From Staphylococcus devriesei (lineage in GTDB: Bacteria; Bacillota; Bacilli; Staphylococcales; Staphylococcaceae), in NCBI RefSeq assembly GCF_002902625.1, contig NZ_PPRG01000005.1:1-51701 (forward strand): a stretch of DNA of 51,701 bases. The letters are read 5' to 3'. How positions within the stretch are numbered: the first letter of the stretch is position 1; each line of letters begins with the position of its first letter. Both the position numbers and the translations under genes were made by a program. Shown here piece after piece: positions 35,067 through 45,291 of the stretch. The notes beneath the pieces were generated by a model. It worked only from the letters and a program-made list of their open reading frames with translations, was not told where the DNA came from and ran no database searches.

Positions 35067-36630
35067 GCACTCTCTTAAACCTGAGAATGTGCAAACCGAC
35101 ACATCATCGCAGTCATCGACGTTCAATGGGGTAGTCATTTTAACGATAGCGTTGATTATAGTAAAGGTGCTAAGCGCTATTTATCGTGTACCTTACCAGA
35201 ATGTACTTGGAGATACTGGCCTATATGCATATCAACAAATTTATCCAATTGTTGCATTAGGCATGATACTCTCCATGAACGCTATACCAAGTGCAGTTAC
35301 TCAAATCCTCGGTAGCAATGGTGAGGATTCGGCATTTTCCAAAGTGCTTATCTGGTTTCAAGTTATAGGGGCGGTAATCTTTGGAATTACTCTCATCTTG
35401 GCACAGCCATTAGCTACGTTAATGGGGGACCCGCGTCTCGCACCTATGCTTAAAATGGCAAGTTTAAGCTATCTCTTTATTGGCGTACTCGGTGTGTTTC
35501 GTGGTTTTTATCAAAGCCGACAACGTATGAACCTGCCAGCTATTTCTCAGGTAATAGAACAATTTATTCGCGTTAGTTTTATTATTGTAGCTATTGGATT
35601 ATTTATGGTAAGAGATTGGACTATTTATCAAGCGGGGACTATCGCCATCTTGGCATCATCACTCGGATTTTTAGGTTCTAGCATCTTTTTAATGTTTACA
35701 AGACCTTTTCCTTTGAAAAGGCAGACCCAAATCTACGCCATCCCTTGGCGACGCTTGTTTATGGCTACGCTTATCTTTGCGTTGAGCCAGTTACTAGTTA
35801 TTTTATGGCAATTTATTGATAGCTTCACGGTAGTACATACCTTACAAGCATATGGTTTACTTTTTAAAGAAGCGATTACACAAAAAGGGATTTATGATCG
35901 AGGTGCTTCGTTTATTCAAATGGGACTCATCGTGACGACAACATTCAGCTTTGTCCTTATTCCATTGTTAACAGAAGCTATCGCGCAACATAATCTTGTA
36001 AAAATGAATCGTTACGCTAACGCCTCCTTAAAAATTACAATATTAATCAGTGCAGCCGCAGGTATAGGCTTAATCAATTTATTACCTATGATGAATCACA
36101 TCTTCTTTAAGACGAATAGTCTAAGCGCCACATTAGGCTTTTATATGTTAACTGTCATCTGTGTCTCATTGATTATGATGGATATTGCGCTTTTACAAGT
36201 ACTTAATCGTATTCGACCTATCGTAATTGGGGTTGTCATCGGCTTAGTATCTAAGACAATATTCAATGTTATCTTTATTCATTATATTGGTATCTTAGGT
36301 GCAAGTGTAAGTACAGTACTGTCATTGACATCGTTTGGCATGATATTACATTATGAGGTAACTAAGCATTATAGATTTAATCGCATGCGAAGATTCATTT
36401 TGAAAATGATTGCTGCACTCGGCATCATGACAATTATTATTCAAATAGTTATGTACGTATTACCATCTGTCGGTCGATTAGGTGGACTGATTGAATTATT
36501 GATTGTAGCAATGATAGGTGTTGCCGTATTATTAATAGCAGTAGTATATATGAATGTTTTAGAGTACAAAGAATTAAAACATTTGCCATTTGGTGATAAG
36601 TTGTATCATATGAAGAAAGGAAGACGTTAA
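35056..36630 (+). CDS. MATE/MOP-superfamily polysaccharide or lipid flippase (YabM/SpoVB type)
   Basis: This 524-residue multi-pass membrane protein has about 14 predicted helices, beginning with [19 protein letters not shown] and the [18 protein letters not shown] motif of the SpoVB/YabM branch. Family members flip lipid-linked sugars or wall precursors; the substrate is unknown and it should not be equated with the essential MurJ. The start is uncertain: ATG 35056, or TTG 35050 better spaced from AGGA at 35036. It overlaps the end of mfd. The stop overlaps yabN by one base (TAATG). Confidence 0.85.
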   Translation: MNSKHSLKPENVQTDTSSQSSTFNGVVILTIALIIVKVLSAIYRVPYQNVLGDTGLYAYQQIYPIVALGMILSMNAIPSAVTQILGSNGEDSAFSKVLIWFQVIGAVIFGITLILAQPLATLMGDPRLAPMLKMASLSYLFIGVLGVFRGFYQSRQRMNLPAISQVIEQFIRVSFIIVAIGLFMVRDWTIYQAGTIAILASSLGFLGSSIFLMFTRPFPLKRQTQIYAIPWRRLFMATLIFALSQLLVILWQFIDSFTVVHTLQAYGLLFKEAITQKGIYDRGASFIQMGLIVTTTFSFVLIPLLTEAIAQHNLVKMNRYANASLKITILISAAAGIGLINLLPMMNHIFFKTNSLSATLGFYMLTVICVSLIMMDIALLQVLNRIRPIVIGVVIGLVSKTIFNVIFIHYIGILGASVSTVLSLTSFGMILHYEVTKHYRFNRMRRFILKMIAALGIMTIIIQIVMYVLPSVGRLGGLIELLIVAMIGVAVLLIAVVYMNVLEYKELKHLPFGDKLYHMKKGRR

Positions 36631-37820
36631 TGGGACATACAATTACAATTGTTGGCTTGGGAAACTATGATGTAGAAGACTTGCCATTAGGAATTTATCG
36701 TTTTTTAACGCAACAACAACGCGCTTATGCACGTACACTCGACCATCCAGTTATAAATAGCTTACAAGATGAACTTCATTTCGAAAGTTTCGATTATATT
36801 TATGAAGCCAATGAAGCGTTTGATGATGTCTACCAACAAATTGTAGACACCTTAATTGAGAAAGCTCAGACAGAGGACGTGGTGTATGCAGTTCCTGGAC
36901 ACCCCCGTGTAGCTGAAACGACTACAGCTAAGTTGCTTGAATATAACGAAACGCACGACGATATAGACGTTAAAGTTCTAGGAGGTAAAAGCTTTATCGA
37001 TGATGTCTTTGCGGCTATTGGCGAAGATCCTAACGATGGTTTCACCTTATTAGATGGTACTGCACTAGCTGAAAATGTCTTAAACATACGTACACATACA
37101 TTAATTACACAAGTATATAGCGCTATGGTAGCAGCAGAAATTAAACTTACGTTAATGGAACGTTATCCTGATGACTTTTTAGTCTCAATTGTAACTGGTG
37201 CGCACAGTACAGGGGCTTCTGTACTTAGAGTGCCTTTATATGAACTCGATCACCATGAAGCTGCATTTAATAATTTAACAAGCGTCTTTGTACCTAAATT
37301 AACTGACGAGGAAGCGATGTATCAAGACTTCGATTTTGCTGTTCAAATTATCGATCGACTAGTAGATGATGAGAAAGGTTGTCCTTGGGACCGTATACAA
37401 ACACACGAATCATTAAAACGCTATTTAATTGAAGAAAGCTTTGAATTATTTGAAGCGATTGATAATGAAGATGACTGGCACATGATAGAGGAACTTGGTG
37501 ATATCTTATTACAAGTGCTCTTACATGCAAGTATTGGCAAAAAAGAAGGCTATATTGATATTAAAGAAATCATCGAAAGTTTAACTGCTAAGATGATTCG
37601 TCGTCATCCTCACATTTTCGGAGAAGAAAATGCAGAGTCAGTTGAAGATTTAAATGAAATATGGAAGACAGCTAAAAATAAAGAAGGTAAAACGCCTCGC
37701 CTGAAATTTGAGAAAGTATTTGCAGACCATTTCATGTCATTGTATGATAAAACAAAAAATAAGGATTTTGACGAAGAAACCCTTAAAAATTATTTGCAAC
37801 AAGGGGAGAAAAATTCATGA
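36630..37820 (+). CDS. mazG: YabN: tetrapyrrole-methylase-like domain fused to MazG
   Basis: This 396-residue two-domain protein has an N-terminal SAM-dependent tetrapyrrole methylase-like fold (about 1-220; ITIVGLGNYDVEDLP, VPGHPRVAE). The C-terminal MazG nucleoside triphosphate pyrophosphohydrolase carries the acidic metal motif EESFE (268-272) and EELGD (287-291). MazG enzymes clean aberrant NTPs from the pool. Overlaps at both ends (TAATG with the flippase, ATGA with rqcP) indicate translational coupling. Confidence 0.93.
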   Translation: MGHTITIVGLGNYDVEDLPLGIYRFLTQQQRAYARTLDHPVINSLQDELHFESFDYIYEANEAFDDVYQQIVDTLIEKAQTEDVVYAVPGHPRVAETTTAKLLEYNETHDDIDVKVLGGKSFIDDVFAAIGEDPNDGFTLLDGTALAENVLNIRTHTLITQVYSAMVAAEIKLTLMERYPDDFLVSIVTGAHSTGASVLRVPLYELDHHEAAFNNLTSVFVPKLTDEEAMYQDFDFAVQIIDRLVDDEKGCPWDRIQTHESLKRYLIEESFELFEAIDNEDDWHMIEELGDILLQVLLHASIGKKEGYIDIKEIIESLTAKMIRRHPHIFGEENAESVEDLNEIWKTAKNKEGKTPRLKFEKVFADHFMSLYDKTKNKDFDEETLKNYLQQGEKNS

Positions 37821-38095
37821 GATTAGATAAATATTTAAAAGTATCACGACTTGTTAAACGTCGTACGTTAGCCAAAGAAATCAGTGATCAAGGTCGTATC
37901 ACAGTTAACGGCAATGTCGCTAAGGCTGGAACAGATGTTAAAGTTGAAGACGAATTAGTGATTCGTTTCGGACAAAAGCTTGTCACGGTAAAAGTAACTG
38001 GATTAAGTGAACATGCATCGAAAGAGAACGCTAAAGGGATGTATGATTTAATAAAAGAAGAACGTATTAATAACAATCAAGTTGAAGACGAATAG
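37817..38095 (+). CDS. rqcP: S4-domain ribosome quality-control protein RqcP (YabO)
   Basis: The 92-residue S4 RNA-binding protein starts MRLDKYLKVSRLVKRRTLAKE, the typical RqcP opening. It binds stalled 50S-peptidyl-tRNA complexes with RqcH and supports poly-alanine tailing. It overlaps yabN by four bases (ATGA) and is followed by divIC after 20 nt. Confidence 0.93.
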   Translation: MRLDKYLKVSRLVKRRTLAKEISDQGRITVNGNVAKAGTDVKVEDELVIRFGQKLVTVKVTGLSEHASKENAKGMYDLIKEERINNNQVEDE

Positions 38096-38115
38096 ATTGA
38101 AGGAGGTGGCAAGCT

Positions 38116-38520
38116 ATGAGTAAAAAGGTAGAAGAAATCGGTAATCAGTATACCTCTGAGAGAAATCGTAAAAGAAAGCGTCAACAGAAAAAAATGAAAA
38201 TTGTACGACGTAGGGTGACTGTCTTTGGAGGTCTATTGTTAGCGATTATAGTCATTCTATCCATCATGCTTGTCTTCCAAAAACATAGTAACGATCAAAT
38301 GGCGGTTGAGCGTAAACAAAAAGAAGAACAATTTCAAAAGAAACAAGATGAAGAAATTGCTTTAAAAGAAGAATTGAATAATTTAAACGATAAAGATTAT
38401 ATAGAAAAAGTCGCTAGAGATGATTATTATCTAAGCAATAAAGGCGAAGTTATTTTCAAATTACCTGATAAAGATGATAAGTCTTCTAAATCTAAATCTT
38501 CTGATGATAATTCAAAATAA
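38116..38520 (+). CDS. divIC: Septum formation initiator DivIC
   Basis: This bitopic division protein acts in the DivIB-DivIC-FtsL septal complex. The 134-residue protein has a very basic cytoplasmic N-terminus (to about 34), one membrane helix (35-54), an extracellular coiled coil (about 58-95) and the YIEKVARDDYYLSNKGE motif. It ends in a Lys/Ser/Asp-rich tail. AAGGAGGTGG gives strong translation. The small gap to yabR holds a separate promoter. Confidence 0.95.
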   Translation: MSKKVEEIGNQYTSERNRKRKRQQKKMKIVRRRVTVFGGLLLAIIVILSIMLVFQKHSNDQMAVERKQKEEQFQKKQDEEIALKEELNNLNDKDYIEKVARDDYYLSNKGEVIFKLPDKDDKSSKSKSSDDNSK

Positions 38521-38573
38521 GCAAGTTTGGTTATTGTTGTCTTGGATGGGTTTAAAATAATCGTTTTATAGCA

Positions 38574-38602
38574 TTGTGAAAAAGTTAAAACAGGAATATA
38601 AT
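38574..38602 (+). promoter_or_regulatory. Sigma-A promoter of yabR
   Basis: TTGTGA (38574-38579), a 17-nt spacer and consensus TATAAT (38597-38602) lie 42 nt before the yabR start. Confidence 0.75.
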
Positions 38603-38644
38603 AAGGTTAAAATCGAAACAAAATCGGGAGGATTCATTTAGAAT

Positions 38645-39046
38645 ATGTCAATCGAAGTAGGAAACAAGCTAAAAGGTAAAGTTACAGGTATCAAAAAATT
38701 TGGTGCATTTGTAGAGTTACCTGAAGGAAAAAGTGGCTTAGTTCATATCAGTGAAGTAGCTGATAACTATGTTGAGAATGTTGAAGATCACTTATCAGTT
38801 GGAGATGAAGTTGAAGTTAAAGTGTTATCTATCGCAGACGACGGTAAAATTAGCCTTTCAATTAAAAAAGCGAAAGACCGCCCTCGTAGACCACATCATA
38901 AAACTAGTCAAAATAAACCACCACAACCTAAAGGTGAAGATTTTGAAAAGAAATTAAGTAATTTCCTAAAAGATAGTGAAGATAAATTAACTTCTATCAA
39001 GCGTCAAACTGACTCTAGACGCGGTGGTAAGGGTTCTAGACGTTAA
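38645..39046 (+). CDS. yabR: S1 RNA-binding domain protein YabR
   Basis: The 133-residue protein has one S1 domain (about 1-75; GKVTGIKKFGAFVELPEGKSGLVHISEVA) followed by a basic, Pro/Lys-rich tail ending SRRGGKGSRR. It is related to general stress protein 13 (YugI) and is expected to bind RNA or ribosomes; its precise role is not established. It has its own promoter and a strong terminator. Confidence 0.9.
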   Translation: MSIEVGNKLKGKVTGIKKFGAFVELPEGKSGLVHISEVADNYVENVEDHLSVGDEVEVKVLSIADDGKISLSIKKAKDRPRRPHHKTSQNKPPQPKGEDFEKKLSNFLKDSEDKLTSIKRQTDSRRGGKGSRR

Positions 39047-39182
39047 TTAATATATTCTTGTGATAATAACTGGGTAAGCTATTGGTTAATCTTTAGCGTA
39101 CATCCTAGATAAGTTAATGAGATAATGATTGTTGCACTAGAAGAAAGCCATAAGATATTATATGAGCTTAGTTACTTTGTGC

Positions 39183-39231
39183 GGGGTGGAACATAGAATT
39201 CAATGTTGAATTTTAGTTCCACTCCTTTTTT
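39183..39231 (+). terminator. Terminator between yabR and tilS
   Basis: GGGGTGGAAC pairs with GTTCCACTCC (one G-U) across a loop that itself contains GAATTCAA/TTGAATTT, and ends in six T. It is 136 nt after the yabR stop, so it may end a longer transcript. Confidence 0.8.
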
Positions 39232-39283
39232 CATGAGATAATAAGAGTAAGCTAAGGTGAAGATAGTATATTAAGAGAAGAAG

Positions 39284-40588
39284 GTGAATGAGGTGAAAGT
39301 GAATACGTCACTTTGGAAAGAAACAGATCATATTGTCCTCGCAGTTTCAACAGGAGTAGACAGTATGTGTCTATTACATCGTTTACTATTTGAATTACCC
39401 CACACCTATAGAAAACTTACGTGCTTACATGTTAATCATGGTTTACGACAAGCATCGCAAGAAGAAGAACAATTTATCAAAGATTACTGTGCGCAATATA
39501 GTATCTCTTGTTATATCAAACATTTAGACCTTTCAGACTTAGTTGCACAGGGTAAAAGTATTCAAGCAGATGCTCGATATAAGCGCTATGAGTGGTTCGA
39601 CATTATGATGCATGACTTAGAAGCGGATGTTTTAGTTACAGCGCATCATTTAAATGATCAACTTGAGACAATTTTTTATCGTGTGTTTACCGGTCGCTCA
39701 ACACGTAATTCATTAGGTATAGCTGATACCGCTTGGCGTCATAACTACAAAATATGTCGCCCATTATTAGATACATTTAAAGATAATATCCGTGCTTACC
39801 AACAAAGTCACCATGTACCATATTACGAAGACCATTCAAACCATGATAACAAATATACTCGTAATGATATTCGGAACCGTATCTTGCCGATGATTGATAA
39901 CAATGTAGATCTCGATAGTACACAACTGTTAAAATTAAAAAGTTGGCATGATAACCAGTTACGTCTTACTCATCAACGTGTAGAATGCTTTATAAATGCT
40001 AATATACATAAAGACAGTCTAGGATATTTTCAATGTAATAGAGATGAATTTAATGCACTTGATGAAATATCCAAAATGGTGTTATTAGATAAATTAATTG
40101 AAGATATACAACTAGATAAAACTTTTTCAGAGAAGAATTATCAACAATGGTTTGAACAAATCTCAAGCCAACTAGCACAATTTGAAATAACCCTTTCTGA
40201 AAAATGGATAATTCAAATTGCTTATGATAAATTTATACTAATGGCGAAAAATAAGAAACCTGTATTAGACGAGCAAATTATTACGCACGCAGATACATAT
40301 CGATTTGGATCTTATCGTATTACGATTTCTTCAGATTTAGCTATGCAACATTTCCCGTTAACGATTCGAACACGTCGTAATGGTGATAAATTTAAATTAA
40401 ATGGTCGAAATGGCCATAAAAAAGTAAGTCGATTACTGATAGATTATAAAATTGATAATGATGCCCGTGCTCAAATGCCATTAGTTGAAGATCAACAACA
40501 CAATATTATTGCCATAGGTGATTTATATATCGCTGAGGCTTACGATAAATATATCAAGATTAATAAATTGGAGATGAATGATGAATGA
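39284..40588 (+). CDS. tilS: tRNA(Ile)-lysidine synthase
   Basis: TilS converts the wobble cytidine of tRNA-Ile(CAU) to lysidine and is essential for reading AUA. The 434-residue protein has the PP-loop STGVDS (22-27, with Thr in place of the first Gly of SGGxDS), HVNHGLR, and DNKYTRNDIRNRILP before the substrate-binding C-terminal domain (LTIRTRRNGDKFKLNG). The start is uncertain among GTG 39284, 39293 and 39299. It ends by overlapping hpt. Confidence 0.95.
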   Translation: MNEVKVNTSLWKETDHIVLAVSTGVDSMCLLHRLLFELPHTYRKLTCLHVNHGLRQASQEEEQFIKDYCAQYSISCYIKHLDLSDLVAQGKSIQADARYKRYEWFDIMMHDLEADVLVTAHHLNDQLETIFYRVFTGRSTRNSLGIADTAWRHNYKICRPLLDTFKDNIRAYQQSHHVPYYEDHSNHDNKYTRNDIRNRILPMIDNNVDLDSTQLLKLKSWHDNQLRLTHQRVECFINANIHKDSLGYFQCNRDEFNALDEISKMVLLDKLIEDIQLDKTFSEKNYQQWFEQISSQLAQFEITLSEKWIIQIAYDKFILMAKNKKPVLDEQIITHADTYRFGSYRITISSDLAMQHFPLTIRTRRNGDKFKLNGRNGHKKVSRLLIDYKIDNDARAQMPLVEDQQHNIIAIGDLYIAEAYDKYIKINKLEMNDE

Positions 40589-41124
40589 AGAACGATTTAA
40601 AAGAAATTTTGTTAACCGAAGAAGATATTCAAGGTATCTGTAAAGACTTAGGTGAACAATTAACTAAGGACTATAAAGACAAACCACTCGTATGCGTAGG
40701 GATTTTAAAAGGGTCTGTAATGTTTATGGCAGACTTGATTAAACGTATTGATACACACTTATCAATAGACTTTATGGATGTTTCAAGCTATCACGGTGGT
40801 ACTGAATCTACAGGTGAGGTTCAAATTTTAAAAGATTTAGGTTCTTCTATTGAAAATAAAGACGTCCTAATTATTGAAGATATCTTAGAAACTGGGACAA
40901 CTTTAAAATCAATTACCGAACTTTTACAATCACGTAAAGTGAATTCATTAGAAATTGTAACTTTATTAGACAAACCAAACCGTCGTAAAGCAGATATTGA
41001 AGCTAAATATGTTGGTAAGAAAATTCCTGATGAATTTGTTGTAGGTTATGGGTTAGACTATGGTGAACATTACCGCAACTTACCTTACATTGGCACATTA
41101 AAACCAGAAATTTATAGTAAATAA
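40585..41124 (+). CDS. hpt: Hypoxanthine-guanine phosphoribosyltransferase
   Basis: This enzyme salvages hypoxanthine and guanine with PRPP. The 179-residue protein has the PRPP loop EDILETGTT (98-106) and the conserved LKGSVMFMADL stretch. The ATG overlaps the tilS TGA (ATGA), so the two are coupled, as in other Bacillota. It precedes ftsH, but a promoter region lies between. Confidence 0.97.
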   Translation: MKNDLKEILLTEEDIQGICKDLGEQLTKDYKDKPLVCVGILKGSVMFMADLIKRIDTHLSIDFMDVSSYHGGTESTGEVQILKDLGSSIENKDVLIIEDILETGTTLKSITELLQSRKVNSLEIVTLLDKPNRRKADIEAKYVGKKIPDEFVVGYGLDYGEHYRNLPYIGTLKPEIYSK

Positions 41125-41359
41125 GAAAAAAGATTTTCGATTTTAAAGATATTAAATAGGGTTTAAGGTATAATAACTATACTTAAATATTAATTTAGTG
41201 TAGACTCATTTTATATTCTTAAATTCCTATTCAAAATATAGAATAATTTTATCTGGTATATACTTACTTTTTTCAGATAGAAGTAGTTTCAAATGATTGA
41301 TGTTATGGGGAATTAGAAAAGTGATACAAAAGTTGAAATGCTAGCCTTTAAAAGAAGTA

Positions 41360-41389
41360 TTGTGTTACAATTTTTGTTAGCTTTATTAT
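41360..41389 (+). promoter_or_regulatory. Sigma-A promoter of ftsH
   Basis: TTGTGT (41360-41365), an 18-nt spacer and TATTAT (41384-41389) lie 21 nt before the ftsH ATG. The rest of the 286-nt gap is AT-rich with no further feature recognised. Confidence 0.65.
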
Positions 41390-41410
41390 AGAAATAGGAG
41401 GAAATGACGC

Positions 41411-43564
41411 ATGCAGAAAGCTTTTCGCAATGTGCTAGTTATCGCAATTATTGGCGTTATTATATTCGGCGTATTTTCTTACATAAATGGGAATGGTAAT
41501 ACTCCGAAACAACTTTCCTATTCACAATTTGTAGAGAAATTGGATAAAGGGGACTTAAAAACCTTAGAAATCCAACCTGAACAAAATGTGTACTTGGTAA
41601 GTGGTAAAACTAAGAATGATGAAGATTACTCTTCAACTATTTTATACAACAACGAAAAAGATTTACAAAAAATTACAAATGAAGCCAAAAGCCAAAAGGA
41701 CTTAGATTTTACGGTTAAAGAAGAAGAAAAACAAAGTGTCTTCGTAAGTATGTTAACTACACTTATTCCTGTATTAATTATCGCTTTATTATTTATATTC
41801 TTCCTTAGCCAAGCACAAGGTGGCGGCGGTGGCGGTCGTATGATGAACTTTGGTAAATCCAAAGCGAAAATGTACGATAACCAAAAACGTCGTGTACGTT
41901 TCTCTGATGTTGCTGGTGCAGATGAAGAAAAACAAGAATTAATTGAAATTGTAGATTTCTTAAAAGATAATAAGAAATTCAAACAAATGGGATCAAGAAT
42001 ACCTAAAGGGGTATTACTTGTAGGTCCTCCAGGTACAGGTAAAACCTTATTAGCACGTGCCGTAGCAGGGGAAGCTGGCGCACCTTTCTTCTCAATCAGT
42101 GGTTCTGATTTCGTAGAGATGTTTGTTGGTGTCGGTGCTAGCCGTGTACGTGACTTATTCGAAAACGCTAAGAAAAACGCACCATGTATCATCTTTATCG
42201 ATGAAATTGATGCGGTTGGTCGTCAACGTGGTGCTGGTGTTGGTGGCGGTCACGACGAACGTGAACAAACGCTTAACCAATTACTAGTTGAAATGGATGG
42301 CTTCGGTGAAAACGAAGGCATTATCATGATTGCTGCAACTAACCGTCCTGATATTTTAGACCCTGCGTTATTACGTCCAGGACGTTTTGACAGACAAATT
42401 CAAGTGGGTCGCCCAGATGTTAAAGGCCGTGAAGCTATTCTTCATGTTCATGCTAAGAATAAGCCACTTGATGAAACGGTAGACTTAAAAGCAATCTCAC
42501 AAAGAACGCCAGGTTTCTCTGGTGCTGACTTAGAGAACTTATTAAATGAAGCTTCATTAATTGCTGCGCGTGAAGGTAAAAACAAAATTGATATGCGTGA
42601 CATTGAAGAAGCGACTGACCGTGTTATTGCTGGACCAGCTAAAAAATCACGTGTTATTTCTGAAAAAGAACGCAATATCGTAGCACATCATGAAGCAGGT
42701 CACACGATTATCGGTATGGTGCTTGATGAAGCAGAAGTAGTACACAAAGTTACAATCGTTCCGCGTGGTCAAGCTGGCGGTTACGCAATGATGTTACCTA
42801 AACAAGATCGTTACTTAATGACTGAGCCAGAATTATTAGATAAGATTTGTGGTCTCTTAGGTGGTCGTGTTTCTGAAGATATTAACTTCCATGAAGTATC
42901 TACAGGCGCATCTAATGACTTTGAAAGAGCAACGCAAATCGCTCGTTCAATGGTAACTGAATATGGTATGAGTAAAAAACTCGGACCATTACAATTCTCA
43001 AGTAGTAGCGGTGGACAAGTGTTCTTAGGTAAAGATATGCAAGGCGAACCTAACTACTCAGGTCAAATCGCTTATGAAATTGATAAAGAAGTACAACGTA
43101 TTATTAAAGAACAATATGAACGTTGTAAACAAATTTTATTAGAACACGAAAAAGAACTTAAACTTATCGCTAAAACATTATTAACTGAAGAAACATTAGT
43201 AGCAGAACAAATTCGCTCATTATTCTACGACGGTACTTTACCAGAAGTAGATTACGATTTTGCACGTGTTGTTAAAAAAGATGACGATTCAGATTTTAAT
43301 GATGGAAAATATGGTAAATCTTACGATGATATCCGTGAAGAACAACGTAACGACGATGACCATGGTGATCACCATAACGATAGTGATAACACTCGTAGAG
43401 ATCAACAAAGAGATGGTAGAGATAACCATGCTGGACATGATCGTTTACGTGATGATTCACATGATAGCTCTCATAGAGATTCAGATGACCAAGATGAAAC
43501 AGGTTATGAGCAATCTCCTAATATCGACAAACCATTTAATCCAAATGATTCAAACAATAGATAA
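41411..43564 (+). CDS. ftsH: Membrane ATP-dependent zinc metalloprotease FtsH
   Basis: FtsH degrades membrane and regulatory proteins. The 717-residue protein has two membrane helices (about 7-25 and 112-132), an AAA+ module with Walker A GPPGTGKT (205-212) and IIFIDEIDA, the second region of homology, and the zinc site HEAGH (427-431). The C-terminal tail (about 624-717) is unusually rich in Asp, His, Arg and Ser and longer than I would expect for S. aureus FtsH. Translation starts behind AGGAGG. Confidence 0.97.
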   Translation: MQKAFRNVLVIAIIGVIIFGVFSYINGNGNTPKQLSYSQFVEKLDKGDLKTLEIQPEQNVYLVSGKTKNDEDYSSTILYNNEKDLQKITNEAKSQKDLDFTVKEEEKQSVFVSMLTTLIPVLIIALLFIFFLSQAQGGGGGGRMMNFGKSKAKMYDNQKRRVRFSDVAGADEEKQELIEIVDFLKDNKKFKQMGSRIPKGVLLVGPPGTGKTLLARAVAGEAGAPFFSISGSDFVEMFVGVGASRVRDLFENAKKNAPCIIFIDEIDAVGRQRGAGVGGGHDEREQTLNQLLVEMDGFGENEGIIMIAATNRPDILDPALLRPGRFDRQIQVGRPDVKGREAILHVHAKNKPLDETVDLKAISQRTPGFSGADLENLLNEASLIAAREGKNKIDMRDIEEATDRVIAGPAKKSRVISEKERNIVAHHEAGHTIIGMVLDEAEVVHKVTIVPRGQAGGYAMMLPKQDRYLMTEPELLDKICGLLGGRVSEDINFHEVSTGASNDFERATQIARSMVTEYGMSKKLGPLQFSSSSGGQVFLGKDMQGEPNYSGQIAYEIDKEVQRIIKEQYERCKQILLEHEKELKLIAKTLLTEETLVAEQIRSLFYDGTLPEVDYDFARVVKKDDDSDFNDGKYGKSYDDIREEQRNDDDHGDHHNDSDNTRRDQQRDGRDNHAGHDRLRDDSHDSSHRDSDDQDETGYEQSPNIDKPFNPNDSNNR

Positions 43565-43588
43565 TTGATAAAGTTCATAGTTTAAACG

Positions 43589-43643
43589 AAATCTCCTTCA
43601 CTAAGGTTAGTCACCTTAGTAGAAGGAGATTTTTTGTTTTTTT
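43589..43643 (+). terminator. Terminator after ftsH
   Basis: The long stem AATCTCCTTC/GAAGGAGATT, extended inward by ACTAAGGT/ACCTTAGT, is followed by TTTTTTGTTTTTTT. It isolates ftsH from the next gene. Confidence 0.9.
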
Positions 43644-43815
43644 AATAGATTTAACAATTGTAGTCATCTAATTTTAAATTTACGTTATAATAGTTATGTA
43701 AAGCGCACAACAATATATTAATATTCAATTTATAATCAGCAATATGAATTATTTTATATTATGTAACTTACATCGACCATCTCATTAAATGTTGAAACTA
43801 TAAGGAGGAGGAATT

Positions 43816-45054
43816 TTGAGAAAAGCACTTGTAACGCTAATGATGTTATTAATATGTTCATTAGTTATATCACCTGTTGTTCAAGCACAACAATCACCAG
43901 TCGACATTGCTAAACAACAAAATAAATATATAGATGAAAAATATAATCCTAAAGGTATGGTAGTGACAGCTGATAATGGACAAATAGTATATGAATATCA
44001 TAAAAACGAAAAAGTAGATCCTGCATCGACAACCAAATTAATGACTATGTTTTTAATATATGATGATATTAAATCAGGAAAAATTAAAATGAACGATAAC
44101 GTTAAAATTACTTCTAGATACGCTGAAATGTCGCAATTACCCAATTTAACTACATTCCCGCTTCAAGAGGGAGAAACGTTCACTATTAACCAATTGTTAA
44201 AACAAGCAGCACTTGAATCGAGTAATGCAGCTACATTAGTATTGGCAGAACATATCGATGGTAATTCATCTAAATTTACGGATCGCATGAATAGTAAAGC
44301 TAAAAAATTAGGAATGACAGATACATATTTCACTAATCCAAGTGGCGCTAATAATAATCTTATTAAGCCTTTTGCTCCTAAAAGCTATAAAAATCAGACT
44401 GTTTCACGTACTACAGCATATGACATGGCATTGCTTGCTAACCAAATATTGAAAGTACATCCTGAACTCTTAGACATCACAAAACTTACTAGTGATATGC
44501 AAAAGAATATTGAATTACATAACACCAATACTTCATTACCGAATGAGGTAGATGGGATGAAAGACGTTGATGGCTTGAAGACAGGCACAAGTACACAAGG
44601 ATATAATCTTGTGCTAACTGCTAAACGTCATCACTTAAGAATTAATACAGATATCTTTAATATTCAGCCTTATCCTGACGACACTGCGAAACATGTACGT
44701 CAACAGTTATCAAATATCCTAACAGAACAAGCATTTGAAAAGTATGAATATCGTAAAGTGATATCAAAAGGTAAACATGAAATTGGCGATAAAAAAGTGA
44801 TTGTTGAAAAAGATTTATATGATTTAGTACCTAAAGATAAAAACAAATACAAATTGAAAATTTCAGAGAATCAACGTCTATACGTGGATTACAACCGCAA
44901 TTTTATTAAAGGGCATCACGCACCTAGTGTGAAAGTGGAAAACTATGAGAGTCCTCTTAAAATATTATTTCATATCTGCTTAGCGATTTTCGGACTAATT
45001 TTATTTGCTTTTTTAGTAATGTTTGGTATTAAAATATATATTAAGAAAAATTAG
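43816..45054 (+). CDS. PBP4-like D-alanyl-D-alanine carboxypeptidase (S11 family)
   Basis: The 412-residue secreted penicillin-binding protein is similar in layout to S. aureus PBP4. It has a signal peptide (1-24, VQA/QQ), active-site STTK (71-74), SSN (135-137) and KTG (255-257), a C-terminal beta domain, and a single anchoring helix near 384-407 followed by IKKN. Such enzymes trim or cross-link peptidoglycan stem peptides. The TTG start at 43816 has an excellent AAGGAGGAGG site. It lies between ftsH and hslO, flanked by terminators on both sides, so it is an independent unit in an otherwise conserved gene order. Confidence 0.9.
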   Translation: MRKALVTLMMLLICSLVISPVVQAQQSPVDIAKQQNKYIDEKYNPKGMVVTADNGQIVYEYHKNEKVDPASTTKLMTMFLIYDDIKSGKIKMNDNVKITSRYAEMSQLPNLTTFPLQEGETFTINQLLKQAALESSNAATLVLAEHIDGNSSKFTDRMNSKAKKLGMTDTYFTNPSGANNNLIKPFAPKSYKNQTVSRTTAYDMALLANQILKVHPELLDITKLTSDMQKNIELHNTNTSLPNEVDGMKDVDGLKTGTSTQGYNLVLTAKRHHLRINTDIFNIQPYPDDTAKHVRQQLSNILTEQAFEKYEYRKVISKGKHEIGDKKVIVEKDLYDLVPKDKNKYKLKISENQRLYVDYNRNFIKGHHAPSVKVENYESPLKILFHICLAIFGLILFAFLVMFGIKIYIKKN

Positions 45055-45090
45055 AGATATGGATTTTTAAAAAGTTATTTAATTTATAGA

Positions 45091-45128
45091 AGAACATTGA
45101 AATTGTTATTGGTTTCAGTGTTCTTTTT
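45091..45128 (+). terminator. Terminator after the PBP4-like gene
   Basis: AGAACATTGAAA pairs with TTTCAGTGTTCT (one G-U) and is followed by TTTT. Confidence 0.8.
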
Positions 45129-45291
45129 AGTTTAAAATAGGCTTAATGTACTCATTTATATACCAAAGCAAGTTACTTCATATTCTTATTAAACAAGTGT
45201 AGAATAAATATCCTTAAAGATAAGACATTACTTAGTCCACATTTTAAAAATAAATAATATAAAATTCGATGTAATAAAGGAGATAAACATA

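Noticed and set aside
41626..42192. Long antisense open frame of 188 codons inside ftsH
   Set aside because: It runs opposite the conserved AAA+ coding region, has no ribosome binding site, and reflects codon bias.
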